Shown here: one piece after another, positions 43,805 to 52,729 of the stretch | Layout: each line of letters opens with the position of its first letter | Numbering within the stretch: position 1 is the stretch's first letter | Assembly: GCF_015140235.1 (NCBI RefSeq) | Contig: NZ_AP023321.1 | Coordinates: forward strand, 558,001-622,000 | Direction: 5' to 3' | From: Solibaculum mannosilyticum | GTDB lineage: Bacteria > Bacillota > Clostridia > Oscillospirales > Acutalibacteraceae | Length of the DNA: 64,000 bases | Position numbers and translations under genes: made by a program | Notes under the pieces: model-generated | The model's input: the letters and a program-made list of their open reading frames with translations, nothing else | What the model was told of the DNA's origin: nothing | The model's database searches: none

Positions 43805-45673
43805 TTATTTCGAGAAGGAAACAGTGTCTTCACCAGTGATGGTAGCGCCTTGATTACCGATGAGTTCGGTAATACCAGTGTCAGTAGTGACAGCAGTATT
43901 GGAACCGGTAAAGTTGAAGGTGTTGCTCTTGCCATCGCCAACAAATGCACCAGCGTTGGTTGCAGTGCCATTGGAAACGATATTTGTAATCTCAGTGGTG
44001 CAGTCTTTGAAATTAACGGTAACGCCGCTGAATCCGCGCCAGTAACCATTCCCCACGAATCCGCCGATGCCGGAAATCGAAGAAGATGATTCGAATTTTA
44101 GACCAGAGACATCACAGTCGTTAAAATTAAAGATATTACCGGACTGTCCATAGATCTGGCCAATTAAACCAGCGGCTCCTGAAAGAGAAGACGTAGACTT
44201 TTTCAGGGTGCAATTTTGCACATCGCAATTATTAAAAGTTTTGTTGCCATAGTTGGAGAAGCCGACAATAGCGCCAAATCCGTTGCTGCCAGCTGTAATA
44301 ACAGTATCTTTCACCAACAGGTTTTCAAATGTAAAAGTACCTTCATTGAGCTGGCCAATAATACCGCCAACCTTCCAGCTGGAACCGGTAATCTGGCAGC
44401 TTTCCACAGTGCAGTTGTTGATTTTAGCATAGCCTTGGCCGGAAATACCACCCAGGAAATTGCCGCCGGTGATGGTGCTGTTTTTTACGGTGCAACCATC
44501 GATAGTGCCAGTGTACCCTTCGCCAACGATACCGCCAGTGTAAGAATCGTCGCTGGGTTTCCCATTGACAGTGACGCCGTCCACTGTGACGTTTTGGATG
44601 GTAGATCCCTTTGATTGACCTGCCAAGACTCCTGTCTTACCAGTGGTAGCATCCACAGTACCGCCGCTGATGGTAACATCTTGAACAGCAGCGTTATCCA
44701 AAGTGCCAAATAGACCAGTATAACCTTCGTTTGTAGTAGGATTCAGATTTTTGACTGTGTTGCCATTGCCATCGAAGGTGCCTTCAAAAGGATGGGAATT
44801 GTTACCGATGGGAGTCCATTCCTGATTTCCCAGGCTGACATCTCCGGTAAGTTCAATGGTCTTGTCCTTAAAGGATGTACCTTGTTCTACCAGCTGTGCC
44901 AAACCAGCGAGAGCCTCTGGAGAATCCAGCTCATAAGAAGGAGCGTCCGGATCGGCTTGTTCAAACCAATCGGTATCAGTGGTTTCTCCATCCCAAGCTT
45001 TGTACTCAGCGTCTTTATCGTACTGATCGCTGCCGAAACCGTCTTCTTCCTCGGTGTACTGGGTGGCCAGGATAGCGATGTCAGCAGAGAAGCTCTTATC
45101 CTGATACTCATTGCCGGCCTCTTCGTTCATGCCGTACACCAGAATAAACTGTACATTTTGTCCCGCCAATACAGGCAGCTCCAGATTCTGGGCGATGGTT
45201 GCCAATTCGCTCATAGGACGTTTTGTGAACTGTCCGGTGACTTGTCCGTCCTTCACCTGGATGAAGTCAAACCACAGGGCGTCCTGTAGTCCGCCATCGG
45301 TCAGAACAAACTCCAGCTTGATCTTGGCAGCCAGAGTACCGTTGTTTTGTACCTTCAGGAGTTTAGCCGAGGATTTGCCGGGTTCCCACAGGGTCTCGTT
45401 GAGGATGGGGTTAGGATCTTTCTTCAGATCCTGGCCTTCCTCTTCAAAGGTGAAGGGTTTGCCGCCGTTGACGCCTTCAATGGTGAAGCCGCCGGTACCG
45501 TCCTTATCAAGGTCATAGGCATAGGCGTCGATGGACAGGGAACCAGACTGGATCTTGTTGCCCTTGTTTACGACGCTGTCGGTAAACCAGGCGAAGGTGG
45601 CGCCCGCCAGCATGGCGATGCATACGAGCACAGCCAAGCCGCTTGCCAGCAGGGAACGTTTTGTGGTTTTCAT
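43805..45673 (-). CDS. SipW-dependent (TasA/CalY-like) surface protein with GLUG-like repeats
   Basis: A 622-residue paralog of the preceding protein. Residues 1-224 repeat the SipW-type signal and TasA-like domain. The remainder carries GLUG-like beta-helix repeats (PFEGTFDGNGNTVKNL, YTGLFGTLDNAAVQDVTI, GGIVGEGYTGTIDGCTV, FLGGISGQGYAKINNC) of the kind found in bacterial surface adhesins. It is likely a matrix or surface fibre component. AGGAGGT precedes the ATG at 45673. The gene lies upstream of its paralog on the same strand, 106 bp apart; no strong terminator is seen between them. Confidence 0.85.
   Translation of the reverse strand: MKTTKRSLLASGLAVLVCIAMLAGATFAWFTDSVVNKGNKIQSGSLSIDAYAYDLDKDGTGGFTIEGVNGGKPFTFEEEGQDLKKDPNPILNETLWEPGKSSAKLLKVQNNGTLAAKIKLEFVLTDGGLQDALWFDFIQVKDGQVTGQFTKRPMSELATIAQNLELPVLAGQNVQFILVYGMNEEAGNEYQDKSFSADIAILATQYTEEEDGFGSDQYDKDAEYKAWDGETTDTDWFEQADPDAPSYELDSPEALAGLAQLVEQGTSFKDKTIELTGDVSLGNQEWTPIGNNSHPFEGTFDGNGNTVKNLNPTTNEGYTGLFGTLDNAAVQDVTISGGTVDATTGKTGVLAGQSKGSTIQNVTVDGVTVNGKPSDDSYTGGIVGEGYTGTIDGCTVKNSTITGGNFLGGISGQGYAKINNCTVESCQITGSSWKVGGIIGQLNEGTFTFENLLVKDTVITAGSNGFGAIVGFSNYGNKTFNNCDVQNCTLKKSTSSLSGAAGLIGQIYGQSGNIFNFNDCDVSGLKFESSSSISGIGGFVGNGYWRGFSGVTVNFKDCTTEITNIVSNGTATNAGAFVGDGKSNTFNFTGSNTAVTTDTGITELIGNQGATITGEDTVSFSK
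45002..45673 (-). repeat. Duplicated SipW/TasA-like N-terminal coding segment, copy 2
   Basis: Partner of the segment at 43027-43698. Both copies include the start codon and signal peptide; the ribosome binding regions also resemble each other. Confidence 0.85.
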
Positions 45674-45952
45674 GATCTTTACCTCCTGCATTATGATATT
45701 TTTAACAGATAAAATTTAGTGTTTTATCTGTTTTTAACAAGATGAACGACATCGACGACTAGATCTGTCACTAAACTACAATTATCTTAATTTTAACATA
45801 AAGTATTTCTTGTTTCAACCTAAATTAGAAAATAATTCCTAAAAAATAGAAAAAATTATACAAAAAATTTATCCGGACTTCAACTAAGTTTATAAAATAT
45901 TTTTTGTACTATTTTAATATATTTTAATATGATGTAGTACATTTTGAAATAC
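45674..45952 (-). other. AT-rich regulatory region upstream of the SipW-dependent genes
   Basis: About 280 bp, far richer in A and T than its surroundings, with no gene on either strand. It contains a probable minus-strand promoter (45790-45818) and thus a leader of about 110 nt. The part from 45830 to 45950 shows only A/T tracts. Confidence 0.6.
45790..45818 (-). promoter_or_regulatory. Probable promoter of the SipW-dependent gene pair
   Basis: Minus-strand TTGAAA, 17-bp spacer, TAAAAT. Other AT-rich matches exist nearby. Confidence 0.5.
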
Positions 45953-45987
45953 AAAAAGCCCAGATGAAGGAAACATCTGGGCTTTTT
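45953..45987 (-). terminator. Terminator of the ior-paaK operon
   Basis: A perfect 14-bp stem (AAAAAGCCCAGATG and complement) with a 7-nt loop and T run on the minus strand. Confidence 0.92.
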
Positions 45988-46000
45988 CAATCCAAAGGGC

Positions 46001-47236
46001 TTAATAACGATTGTCAAAAATCCGGGTAGATTTTTTTTCACTGCGGGGAAGGTCTCCGATATTTACCGCCTTTGGAACAATAGCAATGCCAATTCGGCTC
46101 TTGAATACAATGGCGATGATTTCTTCTAACTGAGCGGCATCCGTTCCTTGATCCTTCTCTACAAATAGGGTCATAATATCCTTGCCGTTGAGATGGTCGA
46201 TCATCACTTGATATTCACTGGAAGCACCGGGGATATCGTGAAGAACTTCCTCAATCTGGCTGGGGAAGATATTGACCCCCTTGACCTTGATCATATCGTC
46301 GGTGCGGCCGATGAGGGTGTCGATGCGTGGATAGTCCAGGCCGCAGGCACAGTCGCCGGGAAGGAAACGGGTGAGATCGTGGGTCCGGTAACGGATGAGG
46401 GGAGCGCCCTCTTTTCGCAGGGTGGTGATGACCAGTTCGCCAATCTCGCCGTCCGGGACAATTTCACCGGTTTTAGGATCGACAATTTCACAGTAGATAT
46501 AATCGTCCCAATAATGCATACCGCATTCGTGGTCGCAGCTCATGCCGATGCCGGGACCGTATACCTCGGTGAGGCCATAGATATCGTAGAGCTGTACGCC
46601 CAGTTCAGCGGCGATGCGGCGGCGCATCTTCTCCCCCCAGCGTTCGGAACCGATGATGCCTTTTTTCAGATGAATCTGATCGCCAATGCCGCGGCGGGCG
46701 ATTTCCTCAGCCAACAGCAGGGCGTAAGATGAGGTGGCGCACAGTACCGTCGATTTCAGATCCACCATCATGCGAAGCTGTTTGTCGGTGTTGCCCGGGC
46801 CCATGGGGATGGCCATTGCACCCAAACGTTCCACACCGGCTTGAAACCCGATACCGGCTGTCCACAAACCGTATCCGGGGGTGATGTGGACCCGGTCCAG
46901 ATTGGTGACGCCGGCGGTGCGGTAACACCGTTCAAACATAACGGCCCAATCTTCAATATCCTGCTTGGTGTAGGGGATGATGACCGGCGTACCGGTTGTG
47001 CCCGACGACGAGTGGATGCGGACGATTTCACTGTCCGGCACGGCTTGGAGTCCCAGCGGATAGGCCTCACGCAGATCCCCCTTCCAGGAAAAGGGAAGTT
47101 TTTCAAAGTCCGACTGGGTTTGAATGGCGTCGATGTCGATACCGTCAAATTTTTTCTGATAAAAGCCGCCCGGTATGGACGTCAATTTCTTCAGCTGTTT
47201 TTTAATCAGGTCAAATTGGAATTGCTTCATTTTCAT
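46001..47236 (-). CDS. paaK: Phenylacetate-CoA ligase family protein
   Basis: A 411-residue adenylate-forming ligase. The AMP-binding P-loop is RIHSSSGTTGTPVI, then YDIYGLTEVYGPG, RYRTHDLTRFL and GRTDDMIKVKGVNIFPSQIEE, as in PaaK. It interconverts arylacetates and their CoA esters; beside iorAB it may run towards acid and ATP formation or activate the acids. The ATG overlaps the iorB stop (ATGA) and GGGGGA precedes it. Last gene of iorA-iorB-paaK. Confidence 0.92.
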   Translation of the reverse strand: MKMKQFQFDLIKKQLKKLTSIPGGFYQKKFDGIDIDAIQTQSDFEKLPFSWKGDLREAYPLGLQAVPDSEIVRIHSSSGTTGTPVIIPYTKQDIEDWAVMFERCYRTAGVTNLDRVHITPGYGLWTAGIGFQAGVERLGAMAIPMGPGNTDKQLRMMVDLKSTVLCATSSYALLLAEEIARRGIGDQIHLKKGIIGSERWGEKMRRRIAAELGVQLYDIYGLTEVYGPGIGMSCDHECGMHYWDDYIYCEIVDPKTGEIVPDGEIGELVITTLRKEGAPLIRYRTHDLTRFLPGDCACGLDYPRIDTLIGRTDDMIKVKGVNIFPSQIEEVLHDIPGASSEYQVMIDHLNGKDIMTLFVEKDQGTDAAQLEEIIAIVFKSRIGIAIVPKAVNIGDLPRSEKKSTRIFDNRY

Positions 47237-47829
47237 CGATCAGTTCCCCCTTGTGCTGCCGCTATGCCAGCGTGCAGAGCTTTTATATTGAGTTCCACAA
47301 ACCGCTGTGGCAGCCGCTGGTGGATGGTCTCTTCCAGTTGTTCTTTCGAAAGCCCCAGCAGACCGGCTCCGCAGGCGGCTCCCAACAAAGCGACGTTGAG
47401 AACTTTGGCCGAACCGCACTGCTTGCAAATGGCTCCGCCGTCCACAAGGATGAGGTGATTTACATGCTGTTTTAGGTAGTCCAGCATCTCATCGCCGTCG
47501 TAATGCCCGCCCAGGGAGGCGGTCACCGGGCGGATGGCTTTTTGGCTGACCACCACTGCGCCGTCCGGTTTGAGATAGGGAAGGCACCGTACTGCTTCGG
47601 CCGGTTCAAAGCCCAGAATGACGTCGGCTTTCCCAAGCGGGATCATGGGGGAATGGATCTCCTCCCCGATGCGGACGTGGCTGACGACACAGCCGCCCCG
47701 TTGGGCCATACCGATGGTCTCAGCCGTCCGTGCATTGAGGCCCCGGTTCATGGCCGATTGGGCGATGAGCTTGGAAGCCAGTACCGTTCCCTGACCGCCC
47801 ACGCCGGCCAACATACAATTGATGGTCAT
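47233..47829 (-). CDS. iorB: Indolepyruvate:ferredoxin oxidoreductase, beta subunit
   Basis: A 198-residue subunit of the gamma-type 2-oxoacid oxidoreductase domain. It starts NCMLAGVGGQGTVLASKLIA and contains MAQRGGCVVSHVRIG and ADVILGFEPAEAVR, as in IorB. With IorA it oxidises aryl pyruvates from tryptophan, phenylalanine and tyrosine to arylacetyl-CoA while reducing ferredoxin. Overlaps iorA and paaK by four bases each. Confidence 0.93.
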   Translation of the reverse strand: MTINCMLAGVGGQGTVLASKLIAQSAMNRGLNARTAETIGMAQRGGCVVSHVRIGEEIHSPMIPLGKADVILGFEPAEAVRCLPYLKPDGAVVVSQKAIRPVTASLGGHYDGDEMLDYLKQHVNHLILVDGGAICKQCGSAKVLNVALLGAACGAGLLGLSKEQLEETIHQRLPQRFVELNIKALHAGIAAAQGGTDR

Positions 47830-49613
47830 TTCTGGTCACCTCCGATGGCTCCTACCGGACAGACTTGGGCGCAGATAGAGCAGCCGTAACACAAGCTGGG
47901 TTCGATGAAAGCCTTTTTGCCCTCCATGGTGGTGGCGGGACATCCCAGTTCACGGATGCACTTTTGACAGCCGATGCATTTCCCCTCGTCCACAGAGAAC
48001 AGTCCTGCCGGTTTTGTGACGGCGATACAAGGGGACTTGAAGATGACAGCCGATACGCCTTTGATCCCGGCAGCCTCTTTGACAGCCTCGATAGCGGCTT
48101 TTAAGTCCAGCGGATCGACCGTGGCAACATGTTTCACTCCGATGGCTTCCAGCACTGTGGGGATACTGATCTTCTGGGAGACGTCCCCCATCATGGTGAT
48201 ACCGGTGCCGGGATGGGGCTGATGTCCAGTCATAGCGGTGGTGGAATTGTCCAGCACAATGAGCACGATATCGGTCTGGTTGTAAACGGCGTTGACCACG
48301 CCTGTGATGCCGGAGGCGAAGAAAGTGGAGTCGCCGATAAAGGAAAAGTTGACGGCGTCGGGTTCCACGCGATGGAGGCCCTGGGCCATAGTGACGTCAG
48401 CACCCATGCAAAGGCAGGTATCCACCATATCCAAAGGCTGGGCATTGCCCAAGGTATAGCATCCGATATCGCCGGAGAACACAGCCTTTTTCCCCTTCAT
48501 GGCCTGCTTGACGGCGTAGAAGGAAGCGCGATGGGGGCATCCGGCACACAGCACTGGCGGACGAATTGGCATGGAGGGCAGTTCAGGAAGTTCGGGTGCT
48601 TCATAGGGAAGCTCCAAAAACCGGGATACCGCTTCCCGCACCGATTCCACCGTATTCTCACCGGCAGGCGGAATGTCGCCGGTCAGCTTGCCGCGGATGG
48701 TGACATTCAAATGATGTTTGCCGCAGAGATAGGTCAGTTCCCGTTCTATGACCGGATCCAGTTCCTCGATGACCAGCACTTCATCCAGGCCGTCCAAAAA
48801 CTCCAGCGCCAGTTTTTCCGGGAAGGGATGAGGCGTGGCCACCTTCAAAAGTTTAGGAGTAAGCTCTCCCAGGACTTCCCGGGTATATTCGTAGCTGACG
48901 CCGCCGGTGGCGATACCGCGTTTGCCCGAACCGGTCAGTTCATTGAAACGATAGGAGGAAAAATCCTCGCCGATGCGGGGATTGCGCCCTTCAATCATCT
49001 TGTGATTCTGGAAGGAGAGGCGGGGGAAGATGACCCAGCGGGAAGAGTCCTTGACAAACCCTTCGGGATCATGGTCCTGCCGTTCACCGTCCACCTGAAT
49101 GGAGGCACAACCGTGGCATACCCGGGTAGTGGGACGGAATAAGACCGGGGTATGATACTTTTCCGAATACGCAAAGGCATCCACGATCATCTCGTAGGCT
49201 TCCTCCGGAGAACAGGGGTCAAACACCGGCAGCTTGCTGAACTGCGCGAAATGCCGGGTATCCTGTTCGGTCTGGGAGGAAATGGGGCCGGGATCATCGG
49301 CCACAGCGATGACCATTCCGCCTTTGACGCCCACATAAGCTAGACTCATCAGCGGATCGGAAGCCACGTTAAGACCCACCTGTTTCATCGTGACCAAAGT
49401 GCGGGCGCCGGCATAGGCAGCGCCGGCGGCAACTTCCAGAGCGGCTTTTTCATTGACCGACCACTCCACGTAGACATCGCCGGGATTATTTTTAGCGATG
49501 GTTTCCAAAATTTCGGTTGACGGTGTGCCAGGGTAACCGGCCACAACGCGGACGCCGGCGCGAATCGCACCCAATCCGATGGCCTGATTGCCCATCAAAA
49601 ACTGTTTTTCCAA
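47826..49613 (-). CDS. iorA: Indolepyruvate:ferredoxin oxidoreductase, alpha subunit
   Basis: A 595-residue subunit. The pyrimidine-binding part is at the N-terminus (GYPGTPSTEILETIA), the TPP-binding part in the middle (GDIGCYTLG, IGDSTFFASG, LDNSTTAMTGHQPHPG), and two 4Fe-4S motifs lie at the C-terminus (CIGCQKCIRELGCP, CYGCSICAQVCPVG). A TTG at 49613 is chosen because GGAGGGTG stands seven bases before it; the frame continues upstream without such a site. First gene of the operon, with a consensus-like promoter. Confidence 0.93.
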   Translation of the reverse strand: MEKQFLMGNQAIGLGAIRAGVRVVAGYPGTPSTEILETIAKNNPGDVYVEWSVNEKAALEVAAGAAYAGARTLVTMKQVGLNVASDPLMSLAYVGVKGGMVIAVADDPGPISSQTEQDTRHFAQFSKLPVFDPCSPEEAYEMIVDAFAYSEKYHTPVLFRPTTRVCHGCASIQVDGERQDHDPEGFVKDSSRWVIFPRLSFQNHKMIEGRNPRIGEDFSSYRFNELTGSGKRGIATGGVSYEYTREVLGELTPKLLKVATPHPFPEKLALEFLDGLDEVLVIEELDPVIERELTYLCGKHHLNVTIRGKLTGDIPPAGENTVESVREAVSRFLELPYEAPELPELPSMPIRPPVLCAGCPHRASFYAVKQAMKGKKAVFSGDIGCYTLGNAQPLDMVDTCLCMGADVTMAQGLHRVEPDAVNFSFIGDSTFFASGITGVVNAVYNQTDIVLIVLDNSTTAMTGHQPHPGTGITMMGDVSQKISIPTVLEAIGVKHVATVDPLDLKAAIEAVKEAAGIKGVSAVIFKSPCIAVTKPAGLFSVDEGKCIGCQKCIRELGCPATTMEGKKAFIEPSLCYGCSICAQVCPVGAIGGDQK

Positions 49614-49736
49614 GGGTTGGCACCCTCCTGTCCATGTAAATTTCCCAAATAGTACCGCGCAGGGATGTGCTTCATAAATCCCCAACGCTTGCTGCCGAGA
49701 AACTGTCTTCTTTCTCGGATATGGTAACTATCTATT

Positions 49737-49765
49737 ATTATACGCTTTCTCTCTTATTTTTGCAA
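49737..49765 (-). promoter_or_regulatory. Promoter of the ior-paaK operon
   Basis: Minus-strand TTGCAA, 17-bp spacer, perfect TATAAT. The leader holds an 8-bp hairpin (CCGAGAAA/TTTCTCGG, 49695-49718) without a T run. Confidence 0.75.
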
Positions 49766-49828
49766 TTTTCCCGATAAAACTCCATCATTTTCTGGCCTCT
49801 TTTACCAGCAAAGCCTGGATTCGCAACA

Positions 49829-49859
49829 AAAAAGCCGCCGGCATCCGCCAACGGCTTTG
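49829..49859 (-). terminator. Terminator of the hydrogenase-sensor operon
   Basis: Minus-strand AAAGCCG/CGGCTTT stem with a GC-rich loop and a T run, directly after the PHP gene. Confidence 0.8.
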
Positions 49860-49861
49860 GT

Positions 49862-50596
49862 TTATCGAGCCCATTTCATGGGGAATCGGTTGTTAATTCC
49901 ATCGATGAGTGACTTGATAGAACAGTCCGGCAGATCCAGCCATGGCCCAGCGTCTCTCAGCTGATCCAGCATATGGGCGTCGGAATTGAGAAACAGGGGT
50001 ATGGACTGCAAAATAGGATGTTCCTTTTTAAGGGTTTCTACATCCCCCTTGCTGGAGATTTCCGCCGCTGTGAACCCGGCTTCCGGCGGGATGGCGCCCA
50101 AAGAGGCCAGGATACTGTAAGCGCTCTTATCGATGTGGGCGGGAAAGCAAGCCCCACCAAAGGAAGCAACTAAATCGTGGATCTGGTCTACTCCAATGTC
50201 GGCGGCCGTCACCAGCAGAAGAGGTTCTGTGCCGATGATATTATCCTCTTCGTCCATAATAAGCTGCCGGCCAAAGATATCGTCATCTGCCGGCAGGGGA
50301 GGAATTTTCTGATGCACATAATCTGAGAATGTTGCCGATGCGTCCAGATCGGGTAGCAGGCACACCACATGGATATCCTCCGCCGTACACAGCTCCATCC
50401 CAGGCACCACCGTCACTCCGATCTGCCGTCCCGCTTCCACCGCCGCCGGACAGTTGAGGCAAGAATTGTGATCGGTGACGGCGATCATGGTGAGACCGCA
50501 TAGTTTGGCCATGTTGACGATATTGTTGGGCGTCATGTCGTTATCGCCGCAGGGGGATAGGGCCGAATGAATGTGCAAATCGTAGTGGATCTTCAT
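49862..50596 (-). CDS. PHP-domain phosphoesterase-like protein
   Basis: A 244-residue PHP protein. Metal ligands are visible in YDLHIHSALSPCG, AVTDHNS, VPGMELCTAED, CFPAHIDKS and LNSDAHM. Related enzymes hydrolyse phosphate esters or short nucleic acids; substrate unknown here. The ATG overlaps the preceding DRTGG gene stop by four bases. Last gene of a five-gene operon built around an [FeFe]-hydrogenase-like protein, so it may act on a signalling nucleotide or phosphoprotein. Confidence 0.87.
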   Translation of the reverse strand: MKIHYDLHIHSALSPCGDNDMTPNNIVNMAKLCGLTMIAVTDHNSCLNCPAAVEAGRQIGVTVVPGMELCTAEDIHVVCLLPDLDASATFSDYVHQKIPPLPADDDIFGRQLIMDEEDNIIGTEPLLLVTAADIGVDQIHDLVASFGGACFPAHIDKSAYSILASLGAIPPEAGFTAAEISSKGDVETLKKEHPILQSIPLFLNSDAHMLDQLRDAGPWLDLPDCSIKSLIDGINNRFPMKWAR

Positions 50597-50925
50597 CCCA
50601 GGCACCGGGACAATTCCACCGCCAAAGCGTAGGTGGGTTTCTCGCTGCCTAAGACGGGAATGCCCTCCTCGTCGGCGCGGGTCTTGGCATCCGCGTCAAA
50701 CTCAGCCCGTTCGGCCAGGATGATGCAGGCCGTGTCGGCCAAAGAGGCCACGGCGATGGAATTGAGATTGCCCATCACAGTGATCCAAGCGTCGCCTTCC
50801 TGGGCACGGCCCATGACCCAGCTGAGGAGGTCGCCGCAGTATCCGCCTGTGACAGGACGGTTAAGCCCTTCTTCACCGGCAAGAATCTTCAAATCAAGGG
50901 CCTTTGCAATTTGAGCCACCGTCAT
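50593..50925 (-). CDS. DRTGG-domain protein (second in operon)
   Basis: A 110-residue single-domain protein. LNRPVTGGYCGDLLSWVMG and the later TACIILAERAEFDADAKTRADEEGIPVL match DRTGG domains, which usually sit beside CBS or phosphotransacetylase domains and may bind nucleotides. It is coupled by four-base overlaps to the hydrogenase-like and PHP genes. A paralogous DRTGG protein opens the operon at 52726-53082. Confidence 0.8.
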   Translation of the reverse strand: MTVAQIAKALDLKILAGEEGLNRPVTGGYCGDLLSWVMGRAQEGDAWITVMGNLNSIAVASLADTACIILAERAEFDADAKTRADEEGIPVLGSEKPTYALAVELSRCLG

Positions 50926-52247
50926 TGGGAATCACCCTCCTTGGGAGAAATAGATGGATGAGGGACATACCCCTCGATTTCAGTCAACTGGTTGGCGATG
51001 GACTGGATGCGTTCCCGCATCTTAAAGATGCAGTCGCTCTCCTTGGCCTGACCTAGTACGATATCCTCAGCCAGAGCGCGGCAGGATGGGGCGCCGCAGG
51101 ATCCACAGTCCAAGCCCGGCAGGGATTCGGCGATGCCTTGGGCCTGGGTCATGCGTTCCATGGCCTCTACTACATTGTCGGCCAGATTGAGCACCGGTGC
51201 AAATTCCAGTTCCGACGTCCACTTCAGTTGGGGAGGAATAGCCTCCCCACTTAGATGGTTGCAGGATACCGGCAGATATTTGCGCAGTTTCTGGATGCGC
51301 GCCCGGGCCACGTATGGATTCTCTACCGTAAAGACGCCGCCGACGCATCCGCCGGGACAGGCGTTTAACTCGATAAAATCCAGTTCGCTGAGACGTTCGT
51401 CCTCCAGCTCCTCCAGCACCTTGATGACGTTTTCAATGCCGTCGGCCGCTAAGTATTGTTCGTTGAGCAAAGCTGCCGATTCGCCGCCAATACCGGCCCA
51501 TCCCACGCCGATGATGCCGGAGTGGGACAAGGATTCTGTGTGGCCGTCCAGTTTATTCATGGCTCCCACCAGGGCAGGATAGATGTCGCTGATGGCGATG
51601 GCGCCGTCCACCGCCGAATGTTCAATGCCGATGGGCATCTTGATGTCGGTCACCTTGGCGGCGCAGGGGGTGATGAAAAAGACGCCGATGTCGCTGAGCG
51701 GGAGACCGGTTTGTTCGTGAGCCTCCCGTTTGGCCATGATGGCGGCCGTCTCCATGGGAGCTTTGAGGGGAAGGACATTTTCACAAAGATCGGGAAAACG
51801 CACTCGAATAAGGCGTACCACCGCCGGACAGGCAGAACTGATGACCGGTTTCGGGATCTTGCCTTCGCTCATGACGCGGCGGGTGGCTTCGCTGATGATC
51901 TCCGCCCCCCGCGATACCTCAAACACGTGGTCAAACCCGATCTTTTTCAGGCCGGTAAGAACTGTATCGATATCGTCCAGATTGTTAAACTGGCCGTAGA
52001 GGGTGGGGGCGGGCAGGGCGATTTTATATTTGAACTTTTCGATGGACTCGATGGGATCAGGACGCGCCTTTTTGGCGTGGTAAGGGCACACACGGATGCA
52101 CACCGAGCAGTCAATGCACCGCTCGCTCATGATGACCGCCTTGCCTCCCCGGACGCGGATGGCCTCAGTGGGACAGCGTTTGATACAGTTGGTGCACCCT
52201 TTGCATTTATCCTTATCGAGGGTAACCGAATGGAAAAAACGATCCAA
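50922..52247 (-). CDS. [FeFe]-hydrogenase-like iron-sulfur protein, probably sensory
   Basis: A 441-residue protein. The N-terminus binds two 4Fe-4S clusters (CKGCTNCIKRCP, CIDCSVCIRVCP). The hydrogenase large-subunit fold follows with H-cluster-like motifs SSACPAVV, ITPCAAKVTD and NACPGGCVGGVF; these keep the four cluster cysteines but differ from the catalytic consensus (TSCCP, MPCxxK). The C-terminus has a further Fe-S motif CGSCGAPSC and a distal Cys. Such variants belong to the putative sensory hydrogenases. It starts with TTG after GGAGTGA. Confidence 0.85.
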   Translation of the reverse strand: MDRFFHSVTLDKDKCKGCTNCIKRCPTEAIRVRGGKAVIMSERCIDCSVCIRVCPYHAKKARPDPIESIEKFKYKIALPAPTLYGQFNNLDDIDTVLTGLKKIGFDHVFEVSRGAEIISEATRRVMSEGKIPKPVISSACPAVVRLIRVRFPDLCENVLPLKAPMETAAIMAKREAHEQTGLPLSDIGVFFITPCAAKVTDIKMPIGIEHSAVDGAIAISDIYPALVGAMNKLDGHTESLSHSGIIGVGWAGIGGESAALLNEQYLAADGIENVIKVLEELEDERLSELDFIELNACPGGCVGGVFTVENPYVARARIQKLRKYLPVSCNHLSGEAIPPQLKWTSELEFAPVLNLADNVVEAMERMTQAQGIAESLPGLDCGSCGAPSCRALAEDIVLGQAKESDCIFKMRERIQSIANQLTEIEGYVPHPSISPKEGDSQ

Positions 52248-52297
52248 AGCGGGTCACTCCTTTGCAGGGCCAAAAGAGGCCTTGTTTGCCGGATGGG

Positions 52298-52729
52298 TTA
52301 TTTGCCTGGGACAAATACCGTCATCGATACGGTCGTCCCCTTGCCGATTTCGGTGTCGATGTTCATTTGGTCGGTGTATTTTTTGATGTTGGGCAGGCCC
52401 ATACCGGCGCCGAAACCCAGGGAACGGACGTTGTCAGGGGCAGTGGACCAGCCCTCCTGCATGGCCTTTTCCACGTCCGGGATGCCGGGGCCGTGGTCGA
52501 TGAGCTGGATGTCGATGCGGTCGGGGGCGATGTCGATCTCAGCTGCGCCGCCGTTTGCATGGATGACCATATTGATCTCCCCCTCGTACATGGCGATGGC
52601 CACACGGCGCACAGCCTCAGAGGGGAACCCCAATTTTTTCAACCGGTTTTTGACCATGCCGGAGGCTTCGCCGGCACGGGTAAAATCGTCGCCGGGGACG
52701 TCGTAATGCAGATGAATGGACTGGCTCAT
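52298..52729 (-). CDS. Anti-sigma-factor-type ATP-binding protein (HATPase)
   Basis: A 143-residue GHKL ATPase domain like RsbW/SpoIIAB or the kinase domain of histidine kinases. N box: AIAMYEGEINMVIHA; G1: LIDHGPGIPD; G2: GFGAGMGLPNIKKY. There is no phospho-acceptor or membrane part, so it is a soluble kinase or partner-switch protein. Coupled by ATGA overlap to the first DRTGG gene and 50 bp before the hydrogenase-like gene, it may pass the sensor signal on. Confidence 0.87.
   Translation of the reverse strand: MSQSIHLHYDVPGDDFTRAGEASGMVKNRLKKLGFPSEAVRRVAIAMYEGEINMVIHANGGAAEIDIAPDRIDIQLIDHGPGIPDVEKAMQEGWSTAPDNVRSLGFGAGMGLPNIKKYTDQMNIDTEIGKGTTVSMTVFVPGK

Noticed and set aside
42169-43839. 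Plus-strand open frame of 556 codons opposite the SipW-dependent gene
   Set aside because: Exact antisense of a gene with a clear signal peptide and family domains; the opposite frame is low-complexity, has no ribosome binding site and no recognisable motif.
51456-52706. Plus-strand open frame of 416 codons opposite the hydrogenase-like gene
   Set aside because: Antisense to cysteine motifs of an iron-sulfur protein; no independent evidence.
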